This document shows, piece by piece, positions 1 to 12,237 of a stretch of DNA of 64,000 nucleotides. Position 1 is the stretch's first letter, and every line of letters begins with the position of its first letter. The notes under the pieces were generated by a model. It ran no database searches. It was not told where the DNA came from and was given only the letters and a program-made list of their open reading frames with translations. Source of the DNA: Hyphodiscus hymeniophilus (taxonomy: Eukaryota; Ascomycota; Leotiomycetes; Helotiales; Hyphodiscaceae). The position numbers and the translations under genes are program-made. The stretch spans positions 1,178,001 to 1,242,000 of the forward strand of contig VNKQ01000005.1 in the NCBI GenBank assembly GCA_016508695.1, written 5' to 3'.

Positions 1-432
1 TCTTCCTAAAACCTTTCGCTCGGCGCGTAGGTGATTCCTTGCGAAATACAGCATAGAGGACCGTTTCCATGAGATCGATTACGGTTTCTCCACTGGGGGC
101 CGCCACTGCCTTCAGAAAAACAGAGTTCGAATTAGACAACGAAAATGAGAGCACTTCTACTTCACCTCCACAACATTGTAGTTGGTTCTCGAATTTCGAA
201 GGTTTTCAAGGGTTGGGTAGCAAAGCATGACCAAAAGAAGCAAGCTACATCTGCCGATATTCCCAATGCAGCCGAGTAATTCACGTCTCATATCTCATAT
301 CTCGTTTCTCATTTTGTGCAATACTCGCAATGCTGTCATGATATTTACAGCGCCATGGATATCTACCTGAAATACCCAGCCTACTCCACATATGCTATAC
401 CAAATGCAGCCTTGAACGATCAATTGTTATCG
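1..432. other. 3' flank of the unrecognised minus-strand gene
   Basis: No open frame or RNA gene is recognised here. The sequence is the presumed 3' untranslated and downstream region of the large minus-strand gene that ends at 433. Confidence 0.4.
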
Positions 433-3400
433 CTATGCCGCTACGCTGTAATGTAAACATTTTACCTTCGTACCGAAGGCATTCGTGATGCCGCTTTCAC
501 TGGCGCCGGTAATGCTCTTGTGAACCTTTGGTAATCTAGCAGATATTAGTACTGTAGAATCCCAGGTTGATTGGTAGAAGTGGTGGTTTGAGTTGAGCCT
601 ACCAGATTCATCTTCAAACACAATCGTAATATCATCATGCTCCCCAGGATACTCCAGGACATCAAGACACACAAACGAACTATCGTTCCCCTTCTCCCTC
701 GCTTTAGGCATCGCAAATTTTGCATCCACGATCCTTATAGTCTGCTTAGCATGTCGGCCGGACGTCTCAAAAACATCCATGCCCTTTAAAGTGAAATTCA
801 TGCATTCCCCATGACTGAAATTCTCGAAGAATGCAACAAGCTGGATAGCTTTCTCTCGTTCCACGATTTGGAGGCGCGTTTTTGCTGCGTCCCACTTCTT
901 GTAGATCGGGACGACCATTCGGCGACGGGATATGTTGAAGGATGAGGCCATTCCGTCGAAGAGGACTGAGTAGCCTGTTAGAGCCGCTTGGAAGAGATGC
1001 AGTTCTTGGAGGCTAGGGAAGGTGTAAGTGCGTATTGTTTCGGACGTAGCGACTGTTGCTAGAAGTTCGATCAACTCATTGGGGAGATGTTTAGGAACTT
1101 GAGATTCGGATACTGATATGGTCATGTCTTGTTGCGGCTGTCGAAGAATCTTGAGCTCGTTGGAGCTGTCGACGTCGAGACGAAGTTTGAGTTCTCCGGG
1201 TCCGATGTTGACTCGGTCGGTGATACTTCCACTATCAAAGTCCGTGACTACGCGTAGATTTGTTGAAAGAATTGTTTTCGGGCTGTGAATGTCATCTTGC
1301 TCTTCATTGATGACCCTGATGCTCTGCCAATCAAGAGGTCTGAGGACGTCTTTTTCGGCAGGCTGGGCAAGGGTAATCACAGAGAATCTCTTGACTTGCG
1401 ATTCCATCACGTTGGCTTCTCTGTCCTCAAAAGCAGTGCCGGTAAATCGTGCATGCAGCTGGGACCGTTCATTATCATCTTCGAAGGTAAAAGCCACCGC
1501 ATACGGGGATTTCTCGTCATAAAACCTCAAGAGTAGCGTTGGCAGTCCTCCATCGCTGCGCAGGAACCCGAAGTGGATTGGAAGCGTTGGTAGCATTTCC
1601 TGATTGATGCCTCTGAGATTCTTGGTAGCTGGGCTTGTCACCAGACCGATCCGAAACCCTCTATGTACGCCCCGAACACCGGAAGCAGCTTTCTGGACGA
1701 TTGTTTTTTCGAAAAATCTCAGCCTACAGTTGCTGAGGGGATGCTTTGGAAAGGTAGAGGCTGGGTCCTGATCAAAATATTGGAAGGTATTTAAGAATGT
1801 TTCGAAGACGAGTTCTTCATCTTGCTGACGGACCATACCACCATGGGTCTTCATCTGGTACTCGTAGATTCCCCGTAACGTCCTAAAGTCTTGGTGATTA
1901 CACTGTAACCTTAGCAAGAAGCCTCTCGGCAGCTTGATATCAAGAACGTTCGACTTAGAGTTCCATACCACTGCGCCCCAAGTTGGCCCAAGAGATTTAT
2001 CCGCTTGCACGCAAACCTTTAGCTTACCATCCTGGCTCGCTATTATGGCCGTCAACGCTGTTTGGCTGTGGCCACGTATGATCGAGATCAAAACTGGGAT
2101 GCGATATACTCCTAATTGTGAATCGGCCTCTTCGATCAAGCTTGCCCCTGCGAAGGCTCTACCGTAATGGAAACTACGGTTGGTGTCGCCTAAAGGAAAG
2201 TAGTCATTCAGATTTGGCAGTGTCGCTTGCTTCTGACTAGCAAGAAATGAGCGATTACCATCATCTTGCATCCAAATCGAGGTATCAAGGCCTTGTGGGA
2301 GAGTTGCCTCTTCAGGCGGGAGAAAATTGTTCCGTTTCATGGACAGTGCCAATTTCTTCAAACTTGCCAGGATTGCCTTCCTTGTCTCTAAGATATCGAT
2401 TACGTGTGGGTCTTTTGGTTGATTGGAGACCTCGCGGTATTGGGGCGCAATTATCTCCAGGATCCAGAACGATTTGGCAAGCTCTGCGTAAGCCTGTTGC
2501 CTGATAAGAAAGCTGGTCTTCTGAGCTTCAGGAGTAGTAGGTCGGTCTCTAATGGTGGATTCCAAATGCAATCGCCCTTTCAAGAACCACCACAGAGCAG
2601 CTTGGACAAAATCTTCTAACGAACATTCTGAAGTTGGTGCTTTTGACTCAGCAGAGAGAAGGAATATGTTGAATAAGTGAGCGACCCGGGTCGAGAACTC
2701 TTCCAGGGCGTCATCCTCTGCAACTGCTACGTCGTGTAGATTCAATGTTGAAGTACGAGAGATCGTTGTTTCGTTTCTTGGCCCAGGGTACGTTTCCTGT
2801 TCACCTTGCGGTGATGGTCGCGATCTAGGACTTATTTGTGAAGCAACTGAAGTGGATGGACTTAGTTGCTGAGCATTGGGAGGTGATCGTGGTCGGATAC
2901 GTCTACTTTGTGTAGTGTTAATGCTGAGGGTGGGATCCAGATGGGTATTGGAATTTATCGGATTGTGTTCTGGCAACTCAAGCTTAACGTGTGGATTTGA
3001 TGGGTCCTGCAACTCTAAGTTTGCATGCCCCATGGTCGTATCCTCTGCATCGACCTGTCCAGAGAACTTTGTTGGAGTATTGGGTATGATTGGTGATGTC
3101 TCCGGCGTTTTGTCCGTCAACGAGAGCTCGTCTGCAGTTTGGAAAGGATCCGATGCAGAGCCCAATAAGGCCAAGCCTTCTCCTACACCCCTTCCTGCCT
3201 GTACTCTCGCTGCAAAAGACGTAGGATCGTGAGATTGGGTCATAAGGTGTTCATTGCGTGTGAAGTTTGGGTCATCTCGAGGCAGAGGGGGCAGAGGCGG
3301 CACCTGCTCGGAGGGACCACTGTGTGCATCAGAAGTGGTCTCGAAGCCAGTCGGGGTCCGACGTAGGAGACCTGGTCGCGGGGTATCTACGATTCCAACG

Positions 3401-3945
3401 CTTTCCGCAGGCGCTTGCGTGTATGAAGGGGGCGCGTCTCCAGTTCGGGGCTGCGAATCTTGACTGTGGGGTCGCGAAGGGGGGTGAGTGTGCGAGCGTT
3501 GGCGTAGGGAGATGGTTGGTAGCTCAGCCTCATCGCCGCCTTCTCCAATAACTTCGGGCTGTGCATCTGTAAACCTAACCACCAAGCCCTTCTTACTTCG
3601 TTTCGGGCTTGTAGACCTACCCCGATTTGTTTTGGAGCTCTGGACTTTGGCGGCGGTTGGCCATCGGCGAGCACTACTCGTATCGATTCGCGTCAGCGTC
3701 GGCGAATGGGCGGAAGTGGGGTTTGGCGTTGCGAAGGACAGTTCGTCTGACGGACGTCCATGGAGGAATGCGTCTAACTCTCGAGAGGAGGTGGGAGGGG
3801 AAGTTGGCGCTTGGAAGTGTAATTTGTCCGTCGGGCTGCGCAGGAAGTCGTCCAGATCTCCCTCTGGAGGTACGAGCTTCTTTTCCTTGCTGAACAAGCC
3901 TTTCAACCGATTCTTATGTTTGTGCTCCTTTTCCTTTCCTTCCAT
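433..3945 (-). CDS. Large fungal protein of unknown function (1170 aa)
   Basis: A single uninterrupted frame of 1170 codons, starting with ATG at 3945-3943 and ending at a TAG. I do not recognise the family. The N-terminus is basic (rich in Lys/His, MEGKEKEHKHKNRLKGLF), followed by about 400 residues of low-complexity Ser/Thr/Pro-rich sequence that looks disordered. From about residue 400 to the end the composition becomes that of a folded protein, with alternating hydrophobic strands and two or three stretches that could be PH-like or beta-sandwich modules, but I cannot name a domain. There is no signal peptide or membrane segment. The length and normal codon use make it a real gene. The ATG lies about 490 bases from the transposon end. 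Alternative frames over 3-4 kb are shadows. Confidence 0.8.
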   Translation of the reverse strand: MEGKEKEHKHKNRLKGLFSKEKKLVPPEGDLDDFLRSPTDKLHFQAPTSPPTSSRELDAFLHGRPSDELSFATPNPTSAHSPTLTRIDTSSARRWPTAAKVQSSKTNRGRSTSPKRSKKGLVVRFTDAQPEVIGEGGDEAELPTISLRQRSHTHPPSRPHSQDSQPRTGDAPPSYTQAPAESVGIVDTPRPGLLRRTPTGFETTSDAHSGPSEQVPPLPPLPRDDPNFTRNEHLMTQSHDPTSFAARVQAGRGVGEGLALLGSASDPFQTADELSLTDKTPETSPIIPNTPTKFSGQVDAEDTTMGHANLELQDPSNPHVKLELPEHNPINSNTHLDPTLSINTTQSRRIRPRSPPNAQQLSPSTSVASQISPRSRPSPQGEQETYPGPRNETTISRTSTLNLHDVAVAEDDALEEFSTRVAHLFNIFLLSAESKAPTSECSLEDFVQAALWWFLKGRLHLESTIRDRPTTPEAQKTSFLIRQQAYAELAKSFWILEIIAPQYREVSNQPKDPHVIDILETRKAILASLKKLALSMKRNNFLPPEEATLPQGLDTSIWMQDDGNRSFLASQKQATLPNLNDYFPLGDTNRSFHYGRAFAGASLIEEADSQLGVYRIPVLISIIRGHSQTALTAIIASQDGKLKVCVQADKSLGPTWGAVVWNSKSNVLDIKLPRGFLLRLQCNHQDFRTLRGIYEYQMKTHGGMVRQQDEELVFETFLNTFQYFDQDPASTFPKHPLSNCRLRFFEKTIVQKAASGVRGVHRGFRIGLVTSPATKNLRGINQEMLPTLPIHFGFLRSDGGLPTLLLRFYDEKSPYAVAFTFEDDNERSQLHARFTGTAFEDREANVMESQVKRFSVITLAQPAEKDVLRPLDWQSIRVINEEQDDIHSPKTILSTNLRVVTDFDSGSITDRVNIGPGELKLRLDVDSSNELKILRQPQQDMTISVSESQVPKHLPNELIELLATVATSETIRTYTFPSLQELHLFQAALTGYSVLFDGMASSFNISRRRMVVPIYKKWDAAKTRLQIVEREKAIQLVAFFENFSHGECMNFTLKGMDVFETSGRHAKQTIRIVDAKFAMPKAREKGNDSSFVCLDVLEYPGEHDDITIVFEDESGRLNSNHHFYQSTWDSTVLISARLPKVHKSITGASESGITNAFGTKVKCLHYSVAA

Positions 3946-4433
3946 CGCCAGATTTGATTGATGTGTTTTCCACGACCTTTATGAAGCCAGCGACTGTGAA
4001 TTGAACGGTGACAGGCGCGAAGGAGGTGTGGTGAATTTGGTATCAATAATAGCGGGGGCTACTTGGTCTATTTCACGCACAGTTTACCTTATTAGCAGGA
4101 TTATTCGCAACAAAATAGGGATTGACAAACTGTTGCAGGAACGAGCTGTGGATAATTAGCTCTTTTTCGAAAAGTAAGGTGGTAGTCCACCGTTGAACAC
4201 GAAGTGCAAGGGCTTGTATCCAATAATGGCGCCAGTTTCAACATACCAACACCGATTTCAGTGGGCAGGGCATCGGGTAGTGGAGTGGACAAGGCTGGCG
4301 AGCGATAGGAAAGGGTTCTGGTGGGTTGCTATCGCTCTTTAGTGCTGACCTTATATTATCAGCCTTACCTGTACCTCAGGTAATCGTCACAGCCTCGAGA
4401 ATCGGCACGTGACTAGAAGCTTTACACAGGCTA
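3946..4433. other. Intergenic: 5' region of the 1170-aa gene
   Basis: No gene seen. It is the upstream region of the minus-strand gene and ends at the TA dinucleotide (4432-4433) duplicated by the transposon insertion. Confidence 0.4.
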
Positions 4434-4487
4434 GAGGGTGGGAAAATAAACGGCCCTAATTTGGCTCGTGCGCAACCACCAAAAATC
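4434..4487. repeat. Left terminal inverted repeat of the Tc1/mariner element
   Basis: About 54 bases, pairing with 5767-5826. The outer 27 bases are identical to the complement of the right end; the inner part differs by a six-base gap and one or two substitutions. Confidence 0.9.
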
Positions 4488-4780
4488 GCTTTATTTACTT
4501 CCTTTATTTACTTTATTAGTAACAATACAACTTGAGAATAACACTAAAAAGCTATTAAAAAGCGTGCTCGTTATTATATACCTCCGCTAGAGCTTGTTAA
4601 TTATATTAGGCATATTAGAACCCCCAAAGAGTAACTATTTTTATAATACGGGTATTTATATAACTTAAAGGGATTATAATAATAACTAATAAAATTCGAT
4701 AAATATTTAGCGTATTATAATATATTTAAACCCGTATTCTTAAGTCAAAAGAGCTTCGAACCCTTTATAATTAAATCGAT

Positions 4781-5752
4781 AAAGGATTAAATCCTCGCAG
4801 GCGAAAACAAGCCCTTATATAGTCCGATATAACTATAATTATAGCTTATTGTAAAGACGATTTAATTTCTCTTAAGAGACGCGGCGCAAATTAGCCTAAC
4901 CTTACTTATAAAGCCGGAGTCTTTATTCCTTTTATCTTATACTTAAAAACAAGTTATTACGAGCCTATCGAATCGAGGTATATTTAATAAGTATATTATA
5001 ACGACTAAGAGTTAATAAATGCGGTTTGTAAGGAGGAAAAGGAGCTTAGAGATATATAAGCTAAGAATCGATTAAATTTTATTAATAAGTAATTAACTTT
5101 AAGACTTAATTTAAAAGAATAAAATAACGTTTATTTCTATAACGAATTTTATCTTTGTATTAGCCTATAAGTTATAAGGAGAGTTAAGAGAAGGACGAGG
5201 AAGGAGTCTTAAAAAGCTCGAATAAACGTTTATTTAAAGAAAGTTATATTAAAAGATATAAAGGCAAAAGCGTAAGAAGAAAAGGCCCTTTTATATCTTA
5301 ATGTTTTTGATATTATTAAGAGAGATTATTAACGGCTTATATTATATGAGGTCTTTTTAAATAAGGTTAAAAAGATATTAGCTAAGGTTTATATTAAAGA
5401 GATTCTCCTAGTTATTAAATAAGACCTTCTCGATTATAGTTTAACTCTTTAGTAAGATAAGGATTTGGTATATAACTTAAAAGAAGTAACAACTTAGTTT
5501 TAAAGGAATGGGATTCCTTATATAATATCTCTTAGCAGTTCCCTCGATTTCTTAATCTTTAAGTCGTATACGCAAATACTTAAGAGAAAGTTCTATAAGG
5601 TATAATCTAGTACTTAAAAGTAGGCCTTAACACGATTTAAACTGATTTTTGAGACGCAATTAGACGAGAAGATAATTAATAATATGTATAATAAGTATAT
5701 TAAGCGACTATATGATTGTCGTCGTCGATTTGGACAAATAACTAAGTATTAG
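4781..5752 (+). pseudogene. Degraded Tc1/mariner transposase
   Basis: Reading one frame from 4781 gives more than 320 codons with many TAA/TAG codons but no frameshift. The remaining residues follow a fungal Tc1-type transposase: a basic N-terminal helix-turn-helix region, a stretch ending NEFYLC around the second catalytic acid, and a C-terminal block with TTxFxRNGIPYI and NNMYNKYIKRLYDC. Premature stops are almost all TAA or TAG where CAA, CAG or TGG would be expected, which is the RIP signature. The frame may extend upstream to about 4550. It cannot encode a functional transposase. Family assignment rests on remembered motifs. Confidence 0.8.
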
Positions 5753-5766
5753 GTAAAATGGGTATT

Positions 5767-5826
5767 GATTTTTAGTGGTTGCGCACGATCCAAAACCAGA
5801 TTAGGGCCGTTTATTTTCCCACCCTC
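5767..5826. repeat. Right terminal inverted repeat of the Tc1/mariner element
   Basis: About 60 bases, the inverted partner of 4434-4487. It is followed directly by the TA target duplication at 5827-5828. Confidence 0.9.
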
Positions 5827-7275
5827 TAGACAGGTACCGGTTGGGACGAAGAGGATAAAATTGGTAGATGAGATACCTAGGTAAGTAACGTAAGAAGTGG
5901 GTAGGTAGGTAGGTGGGTACGAAGTGAGGCAGTTTCCTGCTTGTAGCTGATGTTTAGTATATAAAGTAGTAGGATTTTAGGATTTAGGAGTCTCGCAATC
6001 ATGGCCCAGCTACATACAATTTAATCACTTCTACATCTACTGGTAAGATCTCGCAATTCTGTTGTTTGGTTTCCCTCCAAGTCTGCATATTTAGTCCTTA
6101 CCATGTCCTACGGCTGGTACCCGTAGAATCTTGTCCCTCTGGATATCAATCACACATCCTTGATTCCTTGTGGCCCCAACGGTTCTGGTATCTGATATTG
6201 GCACTACAAGAGTAAAGGCCCACGATAGAGGAATGTTTTCTCGTCTCACCTGCTTCCCGGCATGTATGTAACTCTTCGTGGGATGTTCGTGCAATGTCCC
6301 TCTCTTCCCTCTTGCTACGAAGGCAATATCCCAAGTTCGAGCTTCTCCGATGTGGTGGTGGCTTCATGCTGATAACATAACTCCTGCCAAGCCTCAGCCA
6401 CTTGGAGCTACATGCCTCGCTCAGGTGGCAGCTAACAGTCAACTGGCTGGGACAGGCTGCAGCTGGGACCAGCGTGATGAAAGACGCTGCAGCCGCTACT
6501 TCGTACTTCTTCACGAAGTACGGAGTACCTCCCGTACTGTATATCTGCAATCTACCAAGGGGAAGCACCAGACCCTTGTGCCGCTGAATATCGACCACGA
6601 AGCAATCGGCCGAGCCGATGGAGCGAGGGCAGTGGAGGCGGAGGAGGTTGGGTTGGGCAGATCCAATAATCTGGCAACCGACTGGTCCCTTGTCGCAATG
6701 ATGGTGATCGCCCTCTCCATCCCTGCACTTGTCCCCAAAACCCAGATCTTGCTTGCTCGGCTCAACCTTGAGAACCTGAATCTTGATGTAACATTGAGAC
6801 CAACCTGGTCTTTATCGGGTGTGCGATATGAAGCGGAGTGGTCTGATGTCGAGAAAAGAGCAGGAGAGATGATCATAGCATTATCATCATCATCATCTGC
6901 GAGTGTTTTGGAACTTAAATATGTACGATAGGCAAAAGAGATCCTTCCATCTGCTAAAATCTGGGGTCCTTCGCGAGTGCCAGCTGTACAGGGATACAAC
7001 AGTAGTCGCTTTCGCCTACGCAAGCAAAAGCAACAAGCTAATAAGTCGACGGGACCGTCTGGCCAATACGCAAACGTTCCCATTTGTTTAGTTTAACCTT
7101 GCCTTTCCTCCCCCTCTCAAGAAGCTACATTGAGCTATATCTTGCCGAATCCTCTCCTCGCGATTGTGTAACCGCGCATTCTCCCCACGTCGTTCAATTG
7201 ACTTCCACGTTCATCCACCATCGCATGAGAACGACCTCGACTCATCCGCCAAACAAGACAGCTATCCTCAGCACT
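5827..7275. other. Intergenic: upstream region of the tricalbin gene
   Basis: There is no convincing gene. It holds a GGTA-type short repeat around 5899-5920 and a small hairpin at 6502-6522 (CGTACTTC arms). Open frames at 6.1-7.1 kb on both strands have no recognisable protein and overlap each other. The last 150 bases are C/T-rich, as in a fungal 5' leader. Confidence 0.4.
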
Positions 7276-10200
7276 ATGGCGTCAGCTGCCGAGGCCAAGA
7301 TGCAGGGAGCTGCAGAGATGGCCCAAGATCCCAATAGCTCTGTCACTTCGGATGATGCACAGAAGAAAATGGTCGAGGAGAGCAAAAAGGCTGGAGTTGC
7401 AGCATTCACCTTTGATCCCAACGCAACACCCGAAGAGAAAGCCGCGCAAGCTAGAGCTGTGAGTTATTGATTGCAGGCGGAGCCATTAGAAGCTAACCGG
7501 TGCCTTATCTCAGCGTGTGCCGGATGGATTTCACCACGAAAAGAAGTCTAAAGGAGTCGCAGTCGTGACAGATATCGATGATGGGAAGCCTGGAGCTTAT
7601 GATCTTCCTCCTCCTACCACTGCTGGAGCCCTCGCTGCTACAGCACCACCAAAAGACAAATCCGGACAGCCTTTGACCAATGGGGCTAATGGACATATGG
7701 ACACAGATGAGAACGAGCGGTGGGTGGAGAGAGCTGGCTGGGCACCAAGATTTGGCACTGGCGCCTCGAACGAGTCAATTGAGGGTGAGAGCTTGGCAGA
7801 TCATCAAACGTGGGTTGAAGGAAAGCTGGAGGATAAATTTTTTGGAGGTAGGGCGCTCATATCTCTAATGGTTGATTCGGACTGATTTGATCGTTGTAGA
7901 TTGGTATCACAACACTGCTGTTATCATATTCGCCTGCCTTGGCTCATGGTTTGTTGCAACATTAGGCGGAGGACTTGCCTGGGTTTTTTTAATCATGGCG
8001 GTTTGTGGCACATACTATCGAACCTCGATTCGCCGAGTACGAAGAAACTTTCGAGATGACGTGAATAGGGAGCTTGCGAAACACAGGTTGGAGACCGATA
8101 CGGAGAGTTTAGAATGGATCAACAGCTTCATGGTCAAATTCTGGCCGATTTTTCAACCGGTTCTCGCAGAAACAGTCATTAATTCTGTCGACCAAGTCTT
8201 GAGTACGTCAACGCCTGCTTTCCTGGACAGCCTTCGCATGAAGACATTTACCCTTGGAAGCAAGCCTCCGCGGATGGAGCATGTTAAGACATACCCAAAA
8301 GCCGACGATGATGTTGTCCTCATGGATTGGAAGTTTAGCTTCACACCAAACGACCATGCAGACATGACTGCGCGCCAGATCAAGACCAAAGTCAACCCGA
8401 AAATCGTCCTCGAGATTAGAATTGGAAAGGCCATGATCAGTAAGGGTCTGGATGTAATAGTCGAAGATATGGCCTTCTCGGGGCTCATGCGGGTGAAGAT
8501 TAAGCTCCAAATCCCCTTTCCCCACGTTGAGAAAGTGGAAATCTGCTTCCTGGAACGACGTAAGTCCTTTTTTTCATTAAGAGGCGAGTGTTCTGGAGCC
8601 GCCTCAAAATATTTAAGAAGAATGGACCATGATGACTCGTGGAACGGGTCTAGACTGACGGCTCTCTACTTTTGCCAAATTGCGGTGCTAATTCGAAATC
8701 AGCTACTATCGACTACGTATGCAAGCCGCTCGGAGGCGACACCCTAGGGTTTGATATGAACTTCATTCCGGGTTTGGAGGGTTTCATTTTGGAACAAATC
8801 CATGCCAATATCGCGCCCATCATGTATTCTCCGAATGTGTTTCCTATCGAGGTTGCAAAGATGCTCTCCGGATCTGCCGTCGATCAAGCTATTGGAGTGT
8901 TGGCAGTGACGCTCCATGGAGCTCAGGGACTGAAAAATCCTGACAAGTTCGCCGGAACGCCTGATCCATACACTACCGTATCCTTCAATAACGGCCCTGT
9001 CCTTGCGCAAACGAAGATCCTCAAAGAGAACGCGAATCCAAGATGGAACGAGACCAAATATGTCATTGTCACCTCGTTTAACGATGTGCTTACGGCACAA
9101 GTTTTCGATTACAATGAATACCGAAAGGACAAGGAACTCGGAAGTGCTAGCTTCCCACTTGAGAGAGTGCAAGAAGTCACGGAATATGAGAATGAACAAC
9201 TTGAGGTCATGGCCAATGGTAAAGCTCGTGGGGCCTTGTTAACCGACATCCGTTTCTTCCCAGTTCTTGAGGGCCCAGATCTTCCCGAAGGAAAGAAGGG
9301 GCCACCCCCGGAGTCCAACACCGGCATCGCGCGTTTTCAAATCGAGCAGGCAAAGGATCTTGACGGTACCAGGAGTCTTATCGGCCAACTCAATCCTTAT
9401 GCCGTTCTCCTCTTAAATGGCAAAGAGATACACACCACGAGAAAACTGAAGCGGACTAACAATCCAATATGGGATAATGGACACAAGGAGATCCTAATTA
9501 CGGATCGCAAATCAGCGAAGCTGGGGGTTGTGATCAAAGATGATCGAGACATCTCCGCAGACCCTATACTAGGGAACTATCAAATAAAACTGGACGACAT
9601 GTTACAGCTGATGGAGAAGGGCCAGGAGTGGTACAATCTTGCTGGGGCCAAGACCGGACGAGCAAAGATGACGTTGCAGTGGAAACCGGTCGCCCTCTCA
9701 GGTGTTGGTACCGGTACTGGTGGGTACGTGACCCCAATTGGAGTAATGAGATTCCACTTCAAGAACGCTCGAGACCTCCGTAATTTGGAAACTCTTGGGA
9801 AGTCAGATCCATATGTCCGTGTACTCCTTTCGGGCATCGAGAAGGGCAAGACGGTTACTTTCCAGAACAATCTCAACCCAGACTGGGATGAGGTAATCTA
9901 TGTACCAGTGCATAGCACTCGCGAGAAGTTAACATTGGAAGTCATGGACCAGGAAACGATTAACAGTGATCGAAGTTTGGGTCTGATCGAGGTTCCTGCT
10001 TCTGAATATGTCTCACAAGCAGAGAATGGCGAATATGTTGTGCATGACACCAAAACAGCTCATGCCGGTATCTTGCGCATGCATGGGAAAGGCTCACCGA
10101 AGGGCACGCTTAATTATACAGTTGCCTTTTATCCTTGTCTGAATATTGCAGACCCTGAGGAGGAGGAGAAGGAGAAAGCAGAGGAAACCGAGGCCAGCAG

Positions 10201-12237
10201 AAAGGGATCTTCAGAACGAGGTCGTATCACTCTCGACAATCTCAAATCTGCCAACGGAAAGGATCCTGTGGCAGCTGCCAATGCGAAGGATGAAACTAAG
10301 GTCGACGAGTCACTTGCCAAAAAGCTCGCTGAAGGCGAAAAAGAGCAGGAAGAGACAACGAAAGAGAAGACACTGCCTAAGATCCACCTCACTCCTGAAG
10401 AGCTCGTCAAATACGAATCCGGCCTCATCATTTTCAAGCTACTCGACGTCGATGTTTCACGCAGTAACGTGCATGTTGAGGTATGACAGTCCAATCTCAT
10501 CAACGTCCGCTATGCATTGAGACAGTCTTGCTCGCCTTACTAACCACATGTAGGTCATCATGGACGACATGGCTTTCCCATCCTACTCTTCTTCCACTAT
10601 CAGGAGTAAAAAGACCACCCTCGACGAGATTGGCGATTGCTTTGTCCGAGAACTCGAATTTTCTAGGATAACTCTTCGTCTCCGCGAGAAGGGTGAGAGT
10701 AAGGGCGACGAAAAGAAGGACCGTACGATCGCAAAATTGACTGGCAACACTCTAGATACCCTCAAACAATGCTTAGTGAGTAACACGCTCATGTTTTATC
10801 TTTTTTATGTGTCTGGAATCGAGATGCTCAAATGATCCGGGGTTTTCGGATTAGGCGGTGAGATCGTTACAAAAAATGCTAACCATAGTACAGAACAACC
10901 CCACGGTTCTCAAGCTCAAAGATGATCAAGGAAACACGAGTAGCATTAAAGTCAGCTTGAAATACATCCCAGTCAAGATGTCGCTAGATCCTAGTGAGAG
11001 TATCAACAATATGGGCGACCTCCGCGTGGATATACTTGATGCATCCGACCTCCCTTCGGCAGACCGAAACGGATACAGCGATCCTTACTGCAAATTTGAC
11101 CTCAACGGTAAGGATGTCTTCAAAACCAAGGTTCAAAAGAAAACTTTGCACCCAGCATGGAACGAATTCTTTGAGGTTCCTATCACCTCACGCACGGCTG
11201 CCAAGTTCGTATGTGCTGTTTATGATTGGGACTTTGGCGAGAAGGCAGACTTCTTAGGTGCAGCAGAAATTCCTCTCGATCTGCTCACACCCTTTTCGCC
11301 AGAGGTGATTAAGCTGCGCCTCGATGGGAAGTCGGGCGAGGTCAGACTGCGTCTGCTATTCAAGCCATCGTACGTCACTCGCTCGCGACAAGGATCATCG
11401 ACATTTTCTGGCACCTTCGCGGCTCCAGGAAAGATCGTCACTGGTGTTGCTGGAGCTCCTATCAAAGGCGTTGGTTTCGCCGCCCATGGCGTTGGAAATG
11501 CTGCCTCCTTTATCAAGCACGGCTTCAGAGGCAAGAAGAAGGACGGGGACACTAATGGGTCAGTCGATCTTGATGATGCTCCCGTGGCCAACGGCGACAA
11601 TTTGAGCCTAGGACTCAGACGCTCAAGTGGCCTACCCTCCGCTCCTATGGAAGCTGCAGAGGCACCCATTACTCCCCCTGGTACGGCTATTGGTGCTTCC
11701 CCGCACAGCAGGACGAAGAGCTTTGGTGCGTCCTCAATGCACAGTACCACTGTGGGTGCTACAGGGGCTCCAACAGGGACCGCGAACTTTACTATCGTAT
11801 CGGCAACCGGTTATCCTCCCTCCTCGAGCATCATGGTCTACGTCAAGCAACTTGGGCCGAAACCCAGAGTAATCCACAAGACCGAGCATATCAAATCGCC
11901 TTCTGGTTTTGTGCAGTTTGTTGACAAGAAGGAGAGCTTCAAATGCTCATGTAGTGCTGATGCACAGTTCCAGATTCAAGTCAAAGCTCACAACACATTT
12001 GGGAGTGATGATGATCTGGGAGAAGGGTTATTCTTCGTTGATGAGTCGGGAAGCGGTGAACCCAAGACTGTCAAGGCTGGCAGCGGACAGGTTGTGTTGA
12101 AGAACAGCTTCGCCCTCGCATCAACCGAGAACGGCGCAACAGGAAGTCCGAAGGGTGGATTCCGAAAGAGTCTTCTAAGCAAGAGAGAAAATGGACGTAC
12201 GAGCAGGGATATTACACCCACTCCGTCAGCAACATAG
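7276..12237 (+). CDS. Tricalbin: SMP and multi-C2 domain ER-plasma membrane tether
   Basis: Six exons: 7276-7458, 7514-7847, 7900-8559, 8703-10480, 10554-10775, 10894-12237, giving 1506 aa; every intron has GT..AG ends and phases agree. Tricalbins anchor in cortical ER, move lipid through the SMP domain and bind plasma-membrane phospholipid through C2 domains. Seen: an acidic N-terminus, a hydrophobic hairpin at about 176-210 (TAVIIFACLGSWFVATLGGG), an SMP domain at about 225-430, then C2 domains near 457-560, 600-700, 738-850, a divergent one near 962-1060, and a well-formed one near 1098-1200 with the Asp-rich calcium loop (GYSDPYCKFD). A Ser/Gly-rich linker and a last beta-rich module close the protein. 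The length fits fungal tricalbins. The start is the first ATG giving the typical MASAAEAK-like acidic leader; an upstream in-frame ATG exists at 7225 and is less likely. Confidence 0.92.

Larger units (their letters stand above)
4434..5826 (+). mobile_element. RIP-degraded Tc1/mariner DNA transposon
   Basis: The ends are inverted repeats: the left starts GAGGGTGGGAAAATAAACGG and the right is its complement at 5826 reading inward. The 27 outermost bases match exactly, and homology continues about 27 bases further with a six-base indel. A TA dinucleotide lies directly outside each end (4432-4433 and 5827-5828), the target duplication typical of Tc1/mariner elements. The interior is strikingly AT-rich and full of TAA/TAG codons, as expected after C-to-T RIP mutation, while the surrounding DNA is of ordinary composition. 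The total is about 1.39 kb, a normal size for a one-gene Tc1 element. It sits between two genes and interrupts neither. Confidence 0.9.

Noticed and set aside
3488..3961. A 157-codon plus-strand gene at the 5' end of the 1170-aa gene
   Set aside because: It is a shadow of the long minus-strand frame, whose codon use and length are far better.
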